Part shown: piece by piece, positions 8,796-18,592 of the stretch
How the letters are laid out: every line of letters starts with the position of its first letter
How positions within the stretch are numbered: the first letter of the stretch is position 1
Assembly: GCF_000735355.1 (NCBI RefSeq)
Contig: NZ_JMPI01000022.1
Coordinates: 434,025-498,024 of the forward strand
From: Buttiauxella agrestis ATCC 33320
GTDB lineage: Bacteria; Pseudomonadota; Gammaproteobacteria; Enterobacterales; Enterobacteriaceae
Direction: 5' to 3'
DNA: 64,000 bases
Notes under the pieces: model-generated
Told to the model about the DNA's origin: nothing
What the model saw: only the letters and a program-made list of their open reading frames with translations
The model's database searches: none
Made by a program: the position numbers and the translations under genes

Positions 8796-10304
8796 ATGAC
8801 TATGAGTACACCAATGCTGGTGACTTTCTTTATCTACATCTTCGGCATGATATTGATAGGGTTTATCGCCTGGCGTTCAACCAAAAACTTCGATGACTAT
8901 ATTCTGGGCGGTCGCAGCCTGGGAAGTCTGGTCACCGCATTATCAGCAGGCGCATCCGACATGAGCGGCTGGTTGCTGATGGGCTTGCCCGGCGCGATCT
9001 TCCTTTCCGGTATATCGGAAAGCTGGATTGCCATCGGCCTGACCGTGGGCGCCTACATCAACTGGAAACTGGTTGCGGGCCGTCTGCGCGTTCACACTGA
9101 AGTGAACAACAATGCGCTGACGCTGCCGGATTATTTCACCGGGCGTTTTGAAGATAAGAGTCGCATCCTGCGTATTATCTCGGCGTTGGTGATTTTGCTG
9201 TTCTTCACCATCTATTGTGCGTCTGGCATCGTGGCGGGGGCGCGTCTGTTCGAAAGCACCTTTGGCATGAGCTACGAAACCGCACTGTGGGCGGGTGCTG
9301 CAGCCACAATCATTTATACCTTCGTTGGCGGGTTCCTGGCGGTGAGCTGGACCGACACAGTACAAGCAAGCCTGATGATTTTCGCCCTGATCCTGACTCC
9401 AATCATGGTAGTGATTGCCGTCGGCGGGTTTGACGATTCCATGGCGGTTATCAAGCAAAAAAGCATCGAAAACGTTGATATGCTTAAGGGCCTGAACTTC
9501 GTGGCGATTATCTCGCTGATGGGCTGGGGGCTGGGCTACTTTGGTCAGCCGCATATTCTGGCGCGTTTCATGGCGGCAGACTCGCATCACACCATCGTTA
9601 AAGCGCGTCGCATCAGTATGACGTGGATGGTTTTGTGCCTGGCGGGCGCGTGTGCCGTGGGCTTCTTCGGTATCGCGTATTTCAACAACAACCCGGCGCT
9701 TGCGGGCGCGGTGAACCAGAATGGCGAGCGAGTGTTCATTGAACTGGCGCAGCTGCTGTTCAACCCGTGGATAGCTGGCATCTTGCTGTCGGCCATTCTG
9801 GCGGCGGTAATGTCCACTCTGAGCTGCCAGTTACTGGTGTGTTCAAGTGCAATCACTGAGGACTTGTACAAAGCCTTCTTCCGCAAAGACGCGGGGCAGA
9901 AAGAGTTGGTGTGGGTAGGGCGTTTCATGGTGTTGGTGGTAGCGCTGATCGCCATCGCGCTGGCGGCAAACCCTGAAAACCGTGTGCTGGGCCTGGTGAG
10001 CTATGCCTGGGCAGGCTTTGGTGCCGCGTTTGGCCCGGTTGTGCTGTTCTCGGTAATGTGGTCACGCATGACGCGCAACGGCGCACTGGCGGGGATGATC
10101 ATCGGGGCAGTGACGGTCATCGTCTGGAAACAGTTCGGTTGGTTGGGTCTGTACGAAATCATCCCTGGTTTCGTCTTCGGCAGCATCGGCATTGTGGTTG
10201 TTAGCCTGCTGGGTAAAGCGCCAAGTGCCACCATGCAAAAACGCTTTGAACAAGCGGATGAGATTTACCACACCGCGCCACCAACAAAGTTACAGCCTGA
10301 GTAA
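8796..10304 (+). CDS. putP: PutP, sodium/proline symporter
   Basis: A 502-residue solute:sodium symporter with 12-13 membrane helices, the same length as E. coli PutP. It imports proline for PutA. Conserved stretches include RSTKNFDDYILGGRSLG (residues 24-40), SAGASDMSGWLLMGLPG with the sodium-site residues, and GWGLGYFGQPHILARFMA. The ATG at 8796 follows GGAGA by six bases and gives the E. coli-like start (MTMSTPMLVTFF); the frame runs upstream to 8757 without a supported start. Confidence 0.97.
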   Translation: MTMSTPMLVTFFIYIFGMILIGFIAWRSTKNFDDYILGGRSLGSLVTALSAGASDMSGWLLMGLPGAIFLSGISESWIAIGLTVGAYINWKLVAGRLRVHTEVNNNALTLPDYFTGRFEDKSRILRIISALVILLFFTIYCASGIVAGARLFESTFGMSYETALWAGAAATIIYTFVGGFLAVSWTDTVQASLMIFALILTPIMVVIAVGGFDDSMAVIKQKSIENVDMLKGLNFVAIISLMGWGLGYFGQPHILARFMAADSHHTIVKARRISMTWMVLCLAGACAVGFFGIAYFNNNPALAGAVNQNGERVFIELAQLLFNPWIAGILLSAILAAVMSTLSCQLLVCSSAITEDLYKAFFRKDAGQKELVWVGRFMVLVVALIAIALAANPENRVLGLVSYAWAGFGAAFGPVVLFSVMWSRMTRNGALAGMIIGAVTVIVWKQFGWLGLYEIIPGFVFGSIGIVVVSLLGKAPSATMQKRFEQADEIYHTAPPTKLQPE

Positions 10305-10328
10305 AATTCAGGGACTGCACATTCTCTC

Positions 10329-10354
10329 AAAGGCCGCATTCAGCGGCCTTTTTT
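10329..10354 (+). terminator. Rho-independent terminator after putP
   Basis: Stem AAGGCCGC / GCGGCCTT with a five-base loop, followed by six T residues, 25 bases after the putP stop. Confidence 0.9.
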
Positions 10355-10401
10355 ACAAGTGTACATAAATAACCAAATTATCTTCTTGTGTTTATTTTTG
10401 C

Positions 10402-10420
10402 CGTAATGATAATCACAATC
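10402..10420. promoter_or_regulatory. Fur box upstream of efeU
   Basis: CGTAATGATAATCACAATC matches the 19-base Fur consensus (GATAATGATAATCATTATC) at 15 positions. It lies 59 bases before the efeU start, so iron repression of efeUOB is expected. Confidence 0.75.
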
Positions 10421-10478
10421 GTTTTGGTTTACTTTTCTTTACGTCTTTTGACCTGAGTTCACAGTTGGGGTGTCAGGA

Positions 10479-11312
10479 ATGTTTGTTCCGTTTCTCATAA
10501 TGTTACGCGAAGGCCTGGAGGCCGCGCTGATTGTTAGCTTGATTGCAAGCTATCTCAAGCGTACACAACGCGGCCAGTGGATTGGTGTGATGTGGATTGG
10601 CGTTGTGGCGGCAGCCGCGCTCTGCCTGGGCCTGGGTATTTTCATTAATGAAACCACCGGTGAATTTCCGCAAAAAGAACAGGAGCTGTTCGAAGGCATC
10701 GTGGCGGTTATCGCTGTCTTCATTTTGACCTGGATGGTGTTCTGGATGCGCAAAGTGTCGCGCAATGTGAAAGGGCAGCTAGAACAGAAAGTTGACGAAG
10801 CACTGCACAGCAAAGGCAACCACGGCTGGGCGCTGATTTTAATGGTGTTCTTCGCCGTCGCCCGTGAAGGCCTCGAGTCTGTATTCTTCTTGCTGGCAGC
10901 GTTCCAGCAGGATGTCGGCATCATGCCGCCGCTTGGCGCAATGCTCGGTTTGGGCACCGCTATCGTGCTGGGTTTCTTGCTTTACTGGGGCGGTATTCGC
11001 CTGAATCTGGCCGTGTTCTTTAAATGGACGAGCCTGTTTATTTTGCTGGTGGCAGCAGGGCTTGCGGCGGGAGCGGTTCGTGCGTTCCACGAAGCGGGGC
11101 TCTGGAACCACTTCCAGGATATTGCATTTGATCTCAGTAATGTTCTTTCAACGCATTCCCTGACCGGAACGCTGCTCGAAGGTATTTTTGGTTACCAGGA
11201 GACGCCGACAGTTAGCGAAGTGGCGATGTACTTTATTTACCTGATTCCGGCGCTGGTGCTGTTCTGCATTCCTCCACGCATGAATACTCAGGCGACAAAT
11301 AACGTTCGTTAG
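10479..11312 (+). CDS. efeU: EfeU, ferrous iron permease
   Basis: A 277-residue Ftr1-type membrane protein with about seven helices that carries iron across the inner membrane. Both REGLE iron motifs are present: LREGLEA near residue 12 and AREGLES near residue 130. The ATG at 10479 gives MFVPFLIMLREGLEAAL; a GTG three codons upstream (10470) is possible. The reading frame is continuous, unlike E. coli K-12, where efeU is known to carry a frameshift. It heads efeUOB. Confidence 0.95.
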   Translation: MFVPFLIMLREGLEAALIVSLIASYLKRTQRGQWIGVMWIGVVAAAALCLGLGIFINETTGEFPQKEQELFEGIVAVIAVFILTWMVFWMRKVSRNVKGQLEQKVDEALHSKGNHGWALILMVFFAVAREGLESVFFLLAAFQQDVGIMPPLGAMLGLGTAIVLGFLLYWGGIRLNLAVFFKWTSLFILLVAAGLAAGAVRAFHEAGLWNHFQDIAFDLSNVLSTHSLTGTLLEGIFGYQETPTVSEVAMYFIYLIPALVLFCIPPRMNTQATNNVR

Positions 11313-11345
11313 TTACAACATACTAATTTTTGAAAGGGATTGGCC

Positions 11346-12470
11346 ATGACTACACATTTTCGCCTTAAAGCCTTGCACGCAGCGCTGTTCGCGTTCGCTT
11401 CTTCTACTTTCGCGGTACAAGCCGCTGATGTTCCTCAGGTAAAAGTGACTGTCACCGATAAACAGTGCGAACCGATGAACATTACGGTTAATGCCGGGAA
11501 AACCCAGTTCATCATTCAGAACAACAGCCAGAAAGCGCTGGAGTGGGAAATCCTGAAAGGTGTGATGGTGGTTGAAGAGCGCGAAAACATCGCCCCTGGT
11601 TTCTCGCAGAAAATGACCGCTAACCTGCAAGCGGGCGAATACGATATGACCTGCGGCTTGTTAAGCAACCCGAAAGGCAAACTTATTGTTAAAGCGGCAG
11701 GGGAGCAGACAGCACCGAAGAACGATCTGATGGCACTGGCTGGCCCGATCACCGAATACAAAGCGTATGTCACCGCACAAGTTGCCGAGCTAGTGAAAGG
11801 CACCAAAGCGTTTACTGACGCAGTAAAAGCGGGCGATGTCGAAAAAGCCAAATCCTTGTATGCGCCAACGCGCCAGTACTACGAGCGTATCGAACCGATT
11901 GCAGAACTGTTCTCTGACCTCGACGGCAGCATTGACGCCCGTGAAGATGATTACGAGCAGAAAGCCAATGATCCAAAATTCACCGGTTTCCACCGTCTTG
12001 AAAAAGCGCTGTTTGCGGATAACACCACCAAAGGCATGGAAAAATATGCCGAGCAGTTGAATACCGACGTGCTGGATTTACAGACGCGCATCTCTGAGCT
12101 CGCATTCCCGCCGAGTAAAGTGGTGGGTGGCGCGGCTGGCCTGATTGAAGAAGTTGCGGCGAGCAAAATCAGCGGTGAAGAAGACCGTTACAGTCACACC
12201 GACCTGTGGGACTTCCAGGCAAACGTCGATGGCGCACAGAAAATCGTTAATCTTCTGCGTCCGTTGCTGACCAAAGATAACGCGCCGTTGCTGGCGAAAG
12301 TGGATGCCAACTTCAAGAAAGTGGACACCATTCTGGCAAAATATCGCACCAAAGATGGCTTCGAGACTTACGACAAACTGACTGATGCCGATCGTAATGC
12401 TCTGAAAGGGCCGGTAACCGCACTGGCGGAAGACCTGTCTCAACTGCGCGGCGTTCTGGGTCTGGACTAG
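11346..12470 (+). CDS. efeO: EfeO, periplasmic iron-uptake protein (cupredoxin + M75 domains)
   Basis: A 374-residue exported protein (E. coli 375). A signal peptide ends at AVQAA; then comes a cupredoxin-like domain with Cys residues in DKQCEPM and DMTCGLL, and then a helical M75 (imelysin-like) domain from about residue 130 with the HXXE motif in FHRLEKALF. It is thought to bind ferric or ferrous iron and pass it to EfeU. The ATG at 11346 follows GAAAGGGA; a TTG two codons upstream is less likely. It starts 33 bp after efeU. Confidence 0.95.
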   Translation: MTTHFRLKALHAALFAFASSTFAVQAADVPQVKVTVTDKQCEPMNITVNAGKTQFIIQNNSQKALEWEILKGVMVVEERENIAPGFSQKMTANLQAGEYDMTCGLLSNPKGKLIVKAAGEQTAPKNDLMALAGPITEYKAYVTAQVAELVKGTKAFTDAVKAGDVEKAKSLYAPTRQYYERIEPIAELFSDLDGSIDAREDDYEQKANDPKFTGFHRLEKALFADNTTKGMEKYAEQLNTDVLDLQTRISELAFPPSKVVGGAAGLIEEVAASKISGEEDRYSHTDLWDFQANVDGAQKIVNLLRPLLTKDNAPLLAKVDANFKKVDTILAKYRTKDGFETYDKLTDADRNALKGPVTALAEDLSQLRGVLGLD

Positions 12471-12488
12471 GTTTCGGGATAACGTTTT

Positions 12489-13772
12489 ATGGAAGATAAA
12501 AACAAAAACGGCGGGCATATTCCGGCTCGCCGTCGGTTGCTGAAAGGTTTGGGCGCGCTCGGTGGCACCCTCGCCGTTGCGGGCGGTTGCCCGGTGGCGC
12601 ACGCTGCAAAACAAGAAACATCGCCAGGCACTTTGCCGCCAGACGCTCGCATGGAAAAACAGCCGTTTTACGGTGTGCATCAGGCGGGCGTGTTAACACC
12701 TCAACAAGCGGCCATGATGCTGGTGGCGTTTGATGTGCTGGCCAGCGACAAGGCAGATCTCGAACGTCTGTTTAAATTACTGACGGCGCGGTTTGATTTC
12801 CTCACCACCGGAGGCCCGGCACCGGATACACCCAATCCGCGCATGCCACCGATGGACTCCGGGATTCTGGGGGCGGAAATTTACCCTGATAACCTGACGA
12901 TAACGTTGGCGACAGGTACGTCATTGTTTGACGAGCGCTTCGGTTTGCAGGGGCAAAAGCCTGCAAAACTGCAAAAAATGGAACGCTTCGCAAACGACTC
13001 GCTGGATGCCAGCCTGTGCCACGGTGATTTGCTGCTCCAGATTTGTGCTAATACCGCCGACACAGTGATTCATGCGTTGCGTGACATTATCAAACACACG
13101 CCTGATTTGCTTAGCGTGCGCTGGAAGCGGGAAGGGTTTATCTCTAACCACGCGGCACGTTCGCGCGGCAAAGAGACGCCTATCAACCTGTTGGGCTTTA
13201 AAGATGGTACGGCGAACCCAAACAGCGAAGATAAGCCGCTGATGGATGAAGTAGTTTGGGTGACGCAAAATCAACAAGAACCCGCATGGACAGTGGGTGG
13301 CAGCTATCAGGCCGTGCGCATTATCCAGTTCCATGTTGAGTCCTGGGATCGGACGCCACTCAAAGAGCAACAGACTATTTTTGGCCGCGATAAACACTCT
13401 GGCGCGCCGCTTGGTATGAAGAATGAGCACGACGAGCCGGATTATGCAGCCGATCCTGACGGCAACGTGATTGCGCTGGATGCTCATATTCGCCTGGCAA
13501 ACCCGCGCACCAAAGAGACGCAATCCAATCTGATGATGCGCCGGGGCTATAGCTATTCGCTGGGTGTTTCCAAATCCGGGCAACTGGATATGGGGCTGTT
13601 GTTTGTCTGCTTCCAGCATGATCTTGAGAAAGGTTTTCTGGCGGTGCAGCAACGGTTAAACGGCGAGGCGCTGGAGGAGTATGTGAAGCCCATTGGCGGC
13701 GGGTATTTCTTCGTGATGCCAGGCGCTCGGGATAAGCAGCACTATTTAGGGCAGGGGCTGATTGAGGCGTAG
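12489..13772 (+). CDS. efeB: EfeB, Tat-exported DyP-type heme peroxidase
   Basis: A 427-residue dye-decolorizing peroxidase (E. coli 423). The twin-arginine signal is [20 protein letters not shown] (residues 14-33), so it is exported folded with heme. The DyP motif GXXDG is seen as GFKDGTANP (about residue 236), and the proximal His region [18 protein letters not shown] follows. With EfeU and EfeO it supports iron uptake at low pH and perhaps iron recovery from heme. It is the last gene of efeUOB, starting 18 bp after efeO. Confidence 0.95.
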   Translation: MEDKNKNGGHIPARRRLLKGLGALGGTLAVAGGCPVAHAAKQETSPGTLPPDARMEKQPFYGVHQAGVLTPQQAAMMLVAFDVLASDKADLERLFKLLTARFDFLTTGGPAPDTPNPRMPPMDSGILGAEIYPDNLTITLATGTSLFDERFGLQGQKPAKLQKMERFANDSLDASLCHGDLLLQICANTADTVIHALRDIIKHTPDLLSVRWKREGFISNHAARSRGKETPINLLGFKDGTANPNSEDKPLMDEVVWVTQNQQEPAWTVGGSYQAVRIIQFHVESWDRTPLKEQQTIFGRDKHSGAPLGMKNEHDEPDYAADPDGNVIALDAHIRLANPRTKETQSNLMMRRGYSYSLGVSKSGQLDMGLLFVCFQHDLEKGFLAVQQRLNGEALEEYVKPIGGGYFFVMPGARDKQHYLGQGLIEA

Positions 13773-13787
13773 TTTATTGATGTCGAA

Positions 13788-13871
13788 ACCACCCTCATCC
13801 TAACCTTCTCCCTGAGGGAGAAGGGATTGACCGGTTTCTCCCTCTCCTGGGGGAAAGGGCCGGGGTGAGAG
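13788..13871. repeat. Intergenic hairpin-rich repeat after efeB
   Basis: A stretch with CCCTCATCC at one end and GGGTGAGAG at the other encloses TTCTCCCTGAGGGAGAA, a near-perfect palindrome, and then TTTCTCCC...GGGGGAAA. It has the form of the CCCTCAC/GGGTGAG intergenic elements common in enterobacteria and pseudomonads. It may also act as an efeB terminator. The rest of the gap to 14118 is AT-rich. Confidence 0.6.
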
Positions 13872-13962
13872 CAATCCTTCCCCTGCTAATTTTTTATTTG
13901 CTAACAATTTGCCTGCCTATAATTCAATCAATTTTTATCTACCTATATCATTGAAATAAAAA

Positions 13963-13993
13963 TGACATTTTTTTATGTCATAACTTTGAATAG
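13963..13993 (+). promoter_or_regulatory. Candidate Pho-box region upstream of phoH
   Basis: TGACAT...ATGTCA forms a six-base inverted pair (13963-13980), and TGTCATAACTTTGAATAG resembles a degraded PhoB repeat pair (TGTCATA-type). E. coli phoH is PhoB-controlled, so the placement is sensible, but only the first half-site is good. Confidence 0.35.
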
Positions 13994-14118
13994 AAGGTGA
14001 CGAAACGCGAATGTTGAATTAAAGTAAAATAAGTGTTGCATTTAAGATAAAATTTGATGTACTTAAAGCACGAGCGGTAGTTCCCGGCTGTGAATTTAAA
14101 TCACATTGGAGATCGCGA

Positions 14119-15186
14119 ATGGGTGGGTCCAGTACCGGACGATTGAACAAACTTCTTACCCGCACTATCCAGCGCGGAGGTGTCTCCTCCGGCTTCGCTA
14201 TCTTCACCGCTAAAAAACCTAATCCTTTAACAACTCAATGTATTAACGATGCGCTAAGCGGCGTAACTCGTCTAACTGGTGCATCCTCTCAACCGGCAGT
14301 TCCTGGCTTAAAAGGAAGCCAAACCTCATCCGTTAGTGAACATAATCGCGCCCAATGTCGTGACGCGGGAAATGAAACCAACTGTAAGGTGCCATCCATG
14401 GGAAGACAGAAAGCAGTGATCAAAGCTCGTCGTGAAGCAAAACGTGTGCTGAGACGGGATTCGCGTAGCCACAAGCAACGCGAAGAGGAATCGGTCACAT
14501 CGCTTGTGCAGATGAGCGGCGTTGAATCTATCGGCATGGCCAGGGATTGCCGTGATAATTCACCAATAGCGGCGCGAAATGAGGCTCAACAGCACTATCT
14601 TAATGCCATCGAGAAAAAGCAGCTGATCTTTGCCACGGGCGAAGCCGGTTGCGGCAAGACATATATCAGTGCGGCGAAAGCCGCTGAGGCCCTGATACAT
14701 AAGGATGTCGACAGGATAATTGTTACCCGCCCGGTCCTGCAAGCTGACGAAGATCTCGGCTTCTTACCCGGGGATATTTCGGAAAAATTCGCCCCTTATT
14801 TCCGCCCGGTGTATGACATCCTGGTGCGACGTTTAGGGTCGTCTTTCATGCAGTACTGCCTGCGTCCCGAAATCGGCAAAGTAGAGATTGCGCCGTTCGC
14901 CTATATGCGCGGACGTACCTTCGAAAATGCGGTGGTTATTCTTGATGAGGCGCAGAACGTCACCGCAGCGCAAATGAAAATGTTCTTAACGCGCCTCGGG
15001 GAAAACGTGACGGTGATCGTCAATGGCGATATCACGCAATGTGATTTGCCACGGGGTGTTCAGTCCGGTCTGAGCGACGCTCTGCAACGTTTTGAAGAAG
15101 ATGAAATGGTTGGTGTGATTCGTTTCGGCAAGCAAGATTGTGTGCGCTCAGCCCTTTGCCAGCGCACGTTGAATGCCTACGACTGA
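14119..15186 (+). CDS. phoH: PhoH, phosphate-starvation ATPase
   Basis: A 355-residue protein (E. coli PhoH is annotated at 354). The PhoH-type P-loop ATPase domain runs from about residue 150, with Walker A GEAGCGKT, Walker B VVILDEAQN and the sensor VIVNGDITQCDLPRG. Its cellular substrate is uncertain; the family is linked to RNA metabolism. The first 93 residues are Ser/Thr/Gln-rich with no recognisable domain. Two starts are plausible: ATG 14119 (after GGAG) and in-frame ATG 14398 (MGRQKAVIKARRE, after AAGGTG), which gives 262 residues. I keep the longer form because E. coli annotation has it. Confidence 0.88.
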   Translation: MGGSSTGRLNKLLTRTIQRGGVSSGFAIFTAKKPNPLTTQCINDALSGVTRLTGASSQPAVPGLKGSQTSSVSEHNRAQCRDAGNETNCKVPSMGRQKAVIKARREAKRVLRRDSRSHKQREEESVTSLVQMSGVESIGMARDCRDNSPIAARNEAQQHYLNAIEKKQLIFATGEAGCGKTYISAAKAAEALIHKDVDRIIVTRPVLQADEDLGFLPGDISEKFAPYFRPVYDILVRRLGSSFMQYCLRPEIGKVEIAPFAYMRGRTFENAVVILDEAQNVTAAQMKMFLTRLGENVTVIVNGDITQCDLPRGVQSGLSDALQRFEEDEMVGVIRFGKQDCVRSALCQRTLNAYD

Positions 15187-15208
15187 TTTCTGGTGTCATT
15201 GAATTGTA

Positions 15209-15235
15209 AAGCCCAAACCCTGTTTGGGCTTTTTT
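15209..15235 (+). terminator. Rho-independent terminator after phoH
   Basis: Stem AAGCCCAAAC / GTTTGGGCTT with a tiny loop, followed by a T tract, 22 bases after the phoH stop. Confidence 0.9.
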
Positions 15236-15257
15236 CTTTGCGCGAATTATTTACCCA

Positions 15258-15279
15258 AAATGTGAAGGGTATCAAAACG
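15258..15279. promoter_or_regulatory. Probable CRP site upstream of chbB
   Basis: AAATGTGAAGGGTATCAAAA has the CRP half-site TGTGA and TCAAA (one mismatch to TCACA) at the correct six-base spacing. E. coli chb needs CRP. It lies about 80 bases before a TATACT -10 candidate at 15340-15345; NagC and ChbR sites could not be assigned. Confidence 0.55.
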
Positions 15280-15448
15280 GATGGTCAAGGAGAGACAATT
15301 TCAAGTCCTGCGTTATTATTCCCCGCCAGATTGTTGCCGTATACTTCTTTCAACCAGAAACAATCAGAACTTTCCAATCAGTCCCTTTTGCAGGCGTGGG
15401 TTGTGCTGATATCCGACATGCAGGCTGTTGCAACGTGAGGAATTTATT

Positions 15449-15775
15449 ATGACGACTAAAAGACGTATCTACCTATTTTGTTCTGCCGGAATGTCCACCT
15501 CATTACTGGTATCAAAAATGAAGGCGCAGGCAGAGAAGTATGAAGTACCGGTGATTATCGAAGCCTGGCCTGAAACGCTGGCTGCTGAAAAGGGCAAAGA
15601 TGCGGATCTGGTATTACTTGGACCGCAAATCGCTTACATGCTGCCAGAAATTAAAAAAGTATTACCCGGCAAGCCAGTAGAAGTTATTGATTCGGCAATG
15701 TACGGCAAAATTGATGGGTTAGGCGTGCTGAAAGCAGCCGTCGCATCGATCAAGAAAGCATCAGCAAACAACTAA
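15449..15775 (+). CDS. chbB: ChbB, chitobiose PTS enzyme IIB
   Basis: A 108-residue PTS IIB of the lactose/cellobiose family (E. coli 106). The phosphorylated Cys is residue 11 in [11 protein letters not shown]. It takes phosphate from ChbA and passes it to sugar bound by ChbC. The ATG at 15449 follows GTGAGGAA at good spacing; the frame begins seven codons earlier without support. It is the first gene of chbBCARFG. Confidence 0.95.
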   Translation: MTTKRRIYLFCSAGMSTSLLVSKMKAQAEKYEVPVIIEAWPETLAAEKGKDADLVLLGPQIAYMLPEIKKVLPGKPVEVIDSAMYGKIDGLGVLKAAVASIKKASANN

Positions 15776-15797
15776 TTTTTTATTTTGTTTTATTTTT

Positions 15798-15807
15798 CCG
15801 TCAAAGA
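15798..15807 (+). ncRNA. ChiX small-RNA decoy pairing site in the chbBC spacer
   Basis: CCGTCAAAGA in the chbB-chbC spacer is complementary, as I recall the sequence, to the seed of the small RNA ChiX (UCUUUGACGG). In E. coli and Salmonella this spacer traps ChiX, which relieves silencing of the chitoporin gene. The site is a pairing target in the mRNA, not an RNA gene. Confidence 0.65.
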
Positions 15808-15825
15808 ACGACCTTACACAACCTG

Positions 15826-15844
15826 GCCGCAAGACTCTTGCGGC
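15826..15844 (+). other. Intercistronic hairpin before chbC
   Basis: GCCGCAAG and CTTGCGGC form a perfect eight-pair stem with a three-base loop. It ends seven bases before the AAAGGAA ribosome binding site of chbC. There is no T tract, so it looks like an mRNA stability or processing element rather than a terminator. Confidence 0.7.
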
Positions 15845-15861
15845 AATAAAGGAAATTACAA

Positions 15862-17220
15862 ATGAGTAAAGTCATTGATTCACTTGAAAAGATATTGCTT
15901 CCTTTCGCAGTGAAAATTGGGAAGCAACCGCACGTCAACGCAATTAAAAATGGTTTCATCAAATTAATGCCATTGACACTTGCCGGTGCCATGTTCGTAT
16001 TAATTAATAACGTGTTTCTGAGTTTTGGCGCAGGTTCATTTTTCTATTCTTTAGGTATTCGTTTAGACCCCTCGACCATTGAAACCCTTAATGGGTTAAA
16101 AGCCATTGGCGGCAACGTATATAACGGTACGTTAGGTATTATGTCGCTAATGGCTCCTTTTTTCATTGGTATGGCACTTGCTGAAGAACGTAAAGTTGAC
16201 CCACTGGCAGCCGGTTTATTATCCGTAGCGGCATTTATGACTGTTACTCCATATAGTGTTGGCGAAGCTTACGCTGTCGGCGCTAACTGGTTAGGTGGTC
16301 AGAATATTATTTCCGGTATTGTTATTGGTCTGGTCGTCGCGGAATTATTTACTTTTGTTATCCGCCGCAATTGGGTTATTACTTTGCCAGATAGCGTACC
16401 GACTTCGGTTTCGCGTTCCTTCTCTGCATTAATTCCAGGTTTTATTATCCTGTCTATTTTTGGGATTATTTCCTGGCTGCTGGCAAACCACGGTAGCAAC
16501 TTCCACCAGATCATTATGGACTCCATCTCTACGCCGCTGGCGTCGATGGGTGCGGTAGTGGGTTGGGCGTACGTTATCTTCAACTCCCTGCTGTGGTTCT
16601 TCGGTGTGCATGGTTCGCTGGCGCTGACCGCGCTGGACAACGGCATCATGACTCCGTGGGCGCTGGAAAACATTGCAATCTACAACCAGTACGGCTCTGT
16701 ACAAGCGGCACTTGACGCGGGTAAACAGTTCCACTTCTGGGCGAAACCAATGCTCGACTCCTACATCCTGTTGGGTGGTTCTGGTGCGACGCTTGGCTTG
16801 ATTATCGCAATCTTCATGGTTTCACGTCGTGCAGATCACCGTCAGGTGGCGAAACTGGCACTGCCTTCAGGCATCTTCCAGATTAACGAACCTATCCTTT
16901 TCGGTCTGCCAATCATCATGAACCCGGTTATGTTTATCCCGTTCGTACTGGTTCAGCCGATTCTGGCAGCCATCACGCTTGCGGCTTACTCTCTGGGGAT
17001 TATTCCTCCGGTCACAAACCTGGCTCCGTGGACCATGCCGACCGGCCTGGGCGCCTTCTTTAACAGTAATGGCAGTATCGCTGCTCTGTTAGTTGCGCTG
17101 TTCAACCTGGGTGTCGCGACATGTGTCTACATCCCGTTCGTTATCCTGTCTAACAAAGCGCAGGCTGTCATCGAAGAAGAAGAAAGCGAAGAAGATATTG
17201 CTAACGCACTGAAATTCTGA
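15862..17220 (+). CDS. chbC: ChbC, chitobiose PTS permease (enzyme IIC)
   Basis: A 452-residue multi-helix permease, the same length as E. coli ChbC, of the PTS lactose/cellobiose family. It binds N,N'-diacetylchitobiose and transports it with phosphorylation. Conserved stretches include [14 protein letters not shown] near the N-terminus, [13 protein letters not shown], and the sugar-site region [15 protein letters not shown] (about residues 335-350). AAAGGAA precedes the ATG. Confidence 0.96.
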   Translation: MSKVIDSLEKILLPFAVKIGKQPHVNAIKNGFIKLMPLTLAGAMFVLINNVFLSFGAGSFFYSLGIRLDPSTIETLNGLKAIGGNVYNGTLGIMSLMAPFFIGMALAEERKVDPLAAGLLSVAAFMTVTPYSVGEAYAVGANWLGGQNIISGIVIGLVVAELFTFVIRRNWVITLPDSVPTSVSRSFSALIPGFIILSIFGIISWLLANHGSNFHQIIMDSISTPLASMGAVVGWAYVIFNSLLWFFGVHGSLALTALDNGIMTPWALENIAIYNQYGSVQAALDAGKQFHFWAKPMLDSYILLGGSGATLGLIIAIFMVSRRADHRQVAKLALPSGIFQINEPILFGLPIIMNPVMFIPFVLVQPILAAITLAAYSLGIIPPVTNLAPWTMPTGLGAFFNSNGSIAALLVALFNLGVATCVYIPFVILSNKAQAVIEEEESEEDIANALKF

Positions 17221-17286
17221 TCTTAAGTTTTGGTTGGGGATGGCCCCCTGTCCCCAACCACTTTAAATTTACCGGGAGAGAATTTG

Positions 17287-17634
17287 ATGTTTGATTTAGA
17301 AAACGTAGTCGATAACGAAGTCGATACTAACGATCTTGAAGAAGTGGTTATGGGTTTAATCATCAACTCAGGTCAGGCTCGCAGCCTTGCATACGGCGCA
17401 CTGAAAATCGCTAAAACTGGCGATTTTGAAAAAGCCTGGGAGTTGATGGCCCAGTCGCGCGAAGCACTGAATGAAGCACACCTGGTGCAAACCAAACTGA
17501 TTGAAGGTGACCAGGGCGAAGGCAAAACCAAAGTCAGCCTGGTGCTGGTCCATGCGCAAGACCATCTGATGACTTCTATGCTGGCGCGCGAGCTGGTGAC
17601 AGAACTTATTGAGCTTCACGAAAAAATAAAATAA
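17287..17634 (+). CDS. chbA: ChbA, chitobiose PTS enzyme IIA
   Basis: A 115-residue helical IIA of the lactose/cellobiose PTS family (E. coli 116). The phosphorylated His is residue 89 in LVLVHAQDHLMTSM. The ATG at 17287 follows GGGAGAG; the frame extends 19 codons upstream into the chbC spacer without support. ChbR starts 12 bp downstream. Confidence 0.95.
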   Translation: MFDLENVVDNEVDTNDLEEVVMGLIINSGQARSLAYGALKIAKTGDFEKAWELMAQSREALNEAHLVQTKLIEGDQGEGKTKVSLVLVHAQDHLMTSMLARELVTELIELHEKIK

Positions 17635-17646
17635 GTTGGAGTCCCT

Positions 17647-18483
17647 ATGCAGCCACCGGTAATCAGTATGGAAATCAATACCGCTCGCGAGAGTCAACTT
17701 TTTGATGGTCAACATTTCCACATGTTCATCCACAACAAAGTCGAAAGTGTCTCCGGGTTGCACCAGCATGATTATTACGAATTCACGGTGGTGCTGACAG
17801 GACGTTATTACCAGGAAATCAACGGTAAACGTGTGCTGCTGGAAAGAGGGAGTTTTGTTTTCATCCCGCTCGGTTCTTACCATCAAAGTTTTTATGATTT
17901 TGGTGCGACCAGAATCCTGAATGTCGGTATCAGCAAGGCTTTCTTTGAACAGCATTATTTACCGTTATTTCCCGCTTGTTTTATTGCTTCACAGGTTTAT
18001 CAGATTAAGAACGAATTTCTGACATATATCGAATCTGTGACGGCGTCATTAAATTTCCGTCAGGGTGAATTTAGTGAATTTCTTGAAATGGTGACGTTTT
18101 ATATTGTGAATCGTCTGCGCCATCATAAAGAATCAGAATCAGGCGGAGATATTCCGGTCTGGCTAAAAAACACCGTTGAGCAGATGCATGGCAAGTCGAT
18201 GTTTGGTGATAAAGCCTTAGTGAATATGGTGGAGCTGTCCGGTAAGTCGCAAGAGTATTTAACGCGCGCCACGCAACGCCATTACAGCAAAACACCGATG
18301 CAAATTATCAATGAGATAAGAATTGATTTTGCCAAGAAACAACTGGAGATCACGAACTATTCTGTTACCGATATTGCTTTCGAGTCTGGTTACAGCAGTG
18401 CCAGTATGTTTATTAAAAACTTTAAGAAGTTAACTTCTTTTACGCCGCAGCATTATCGGAAGCAGTTATACAGCATTAAGTGA
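17647..18483 (+). CDS. chbR: ChbR, AraC-family regulator of the chb operon
   Basis: A 278-residue dual regulator (E. coli 280) with an N-terminal cupin fold (about residues 20-110, [14 protein letters not shown]) and a C-terminal AraC helix-turn-helix pair (about 175-275, [22 protein letters not shown]). It represses chb without sugar and activates it with phosphorylated mono-deacetylated chitobiose. It lies inside the operon it controls. Confidence 0.95.
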   Translation: MQPPVISMEINTARESQLFDGQHFHMFIHNKVESVSGLHQHDYYEFTVVLTGRYYQEINGKRVLLERGSFVFIPLGSYHQSFYDFGATRILNVGISKAFFEQHYLPLFPACFIASQVYQIKNEFLTYIESVTASLNFRQGEFSEFLEMVTFYIVNRLRHHKESESGGDIPVWLKNTVEQMHGKSMFGDKALVNMVELSGKSQEYLTRATQRHYSKTPMQIINEIRIDFAKKQLEITNYSVTDIAFESGYSSASMFIKNFKKLTSFTPQHYRKQLYSIK

Positions 18484-18592
18484 GTTATTAAATATTCTGT
18501 AAATGTATTAGTGAGGGTTAAATATAATCCTCAATAATACATCTATATCGCTGTCTTAATTTACAGTGCAATAAACTTGTACCGGAGTCCTC

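Noticed and set aside
12921-13652. 243-codon minus-strand frame opposite efeB
   Set aside because: efeB is clear on the plus strand with a Tat signal and DyP motifs; the antisense frame has no features.
15193-15438. 81-codon open frame between phoH and chbB
   Set aside because: It runs through the phoH terminator, lacks a ribosome binding site and family resemblance; the region is a promoter.
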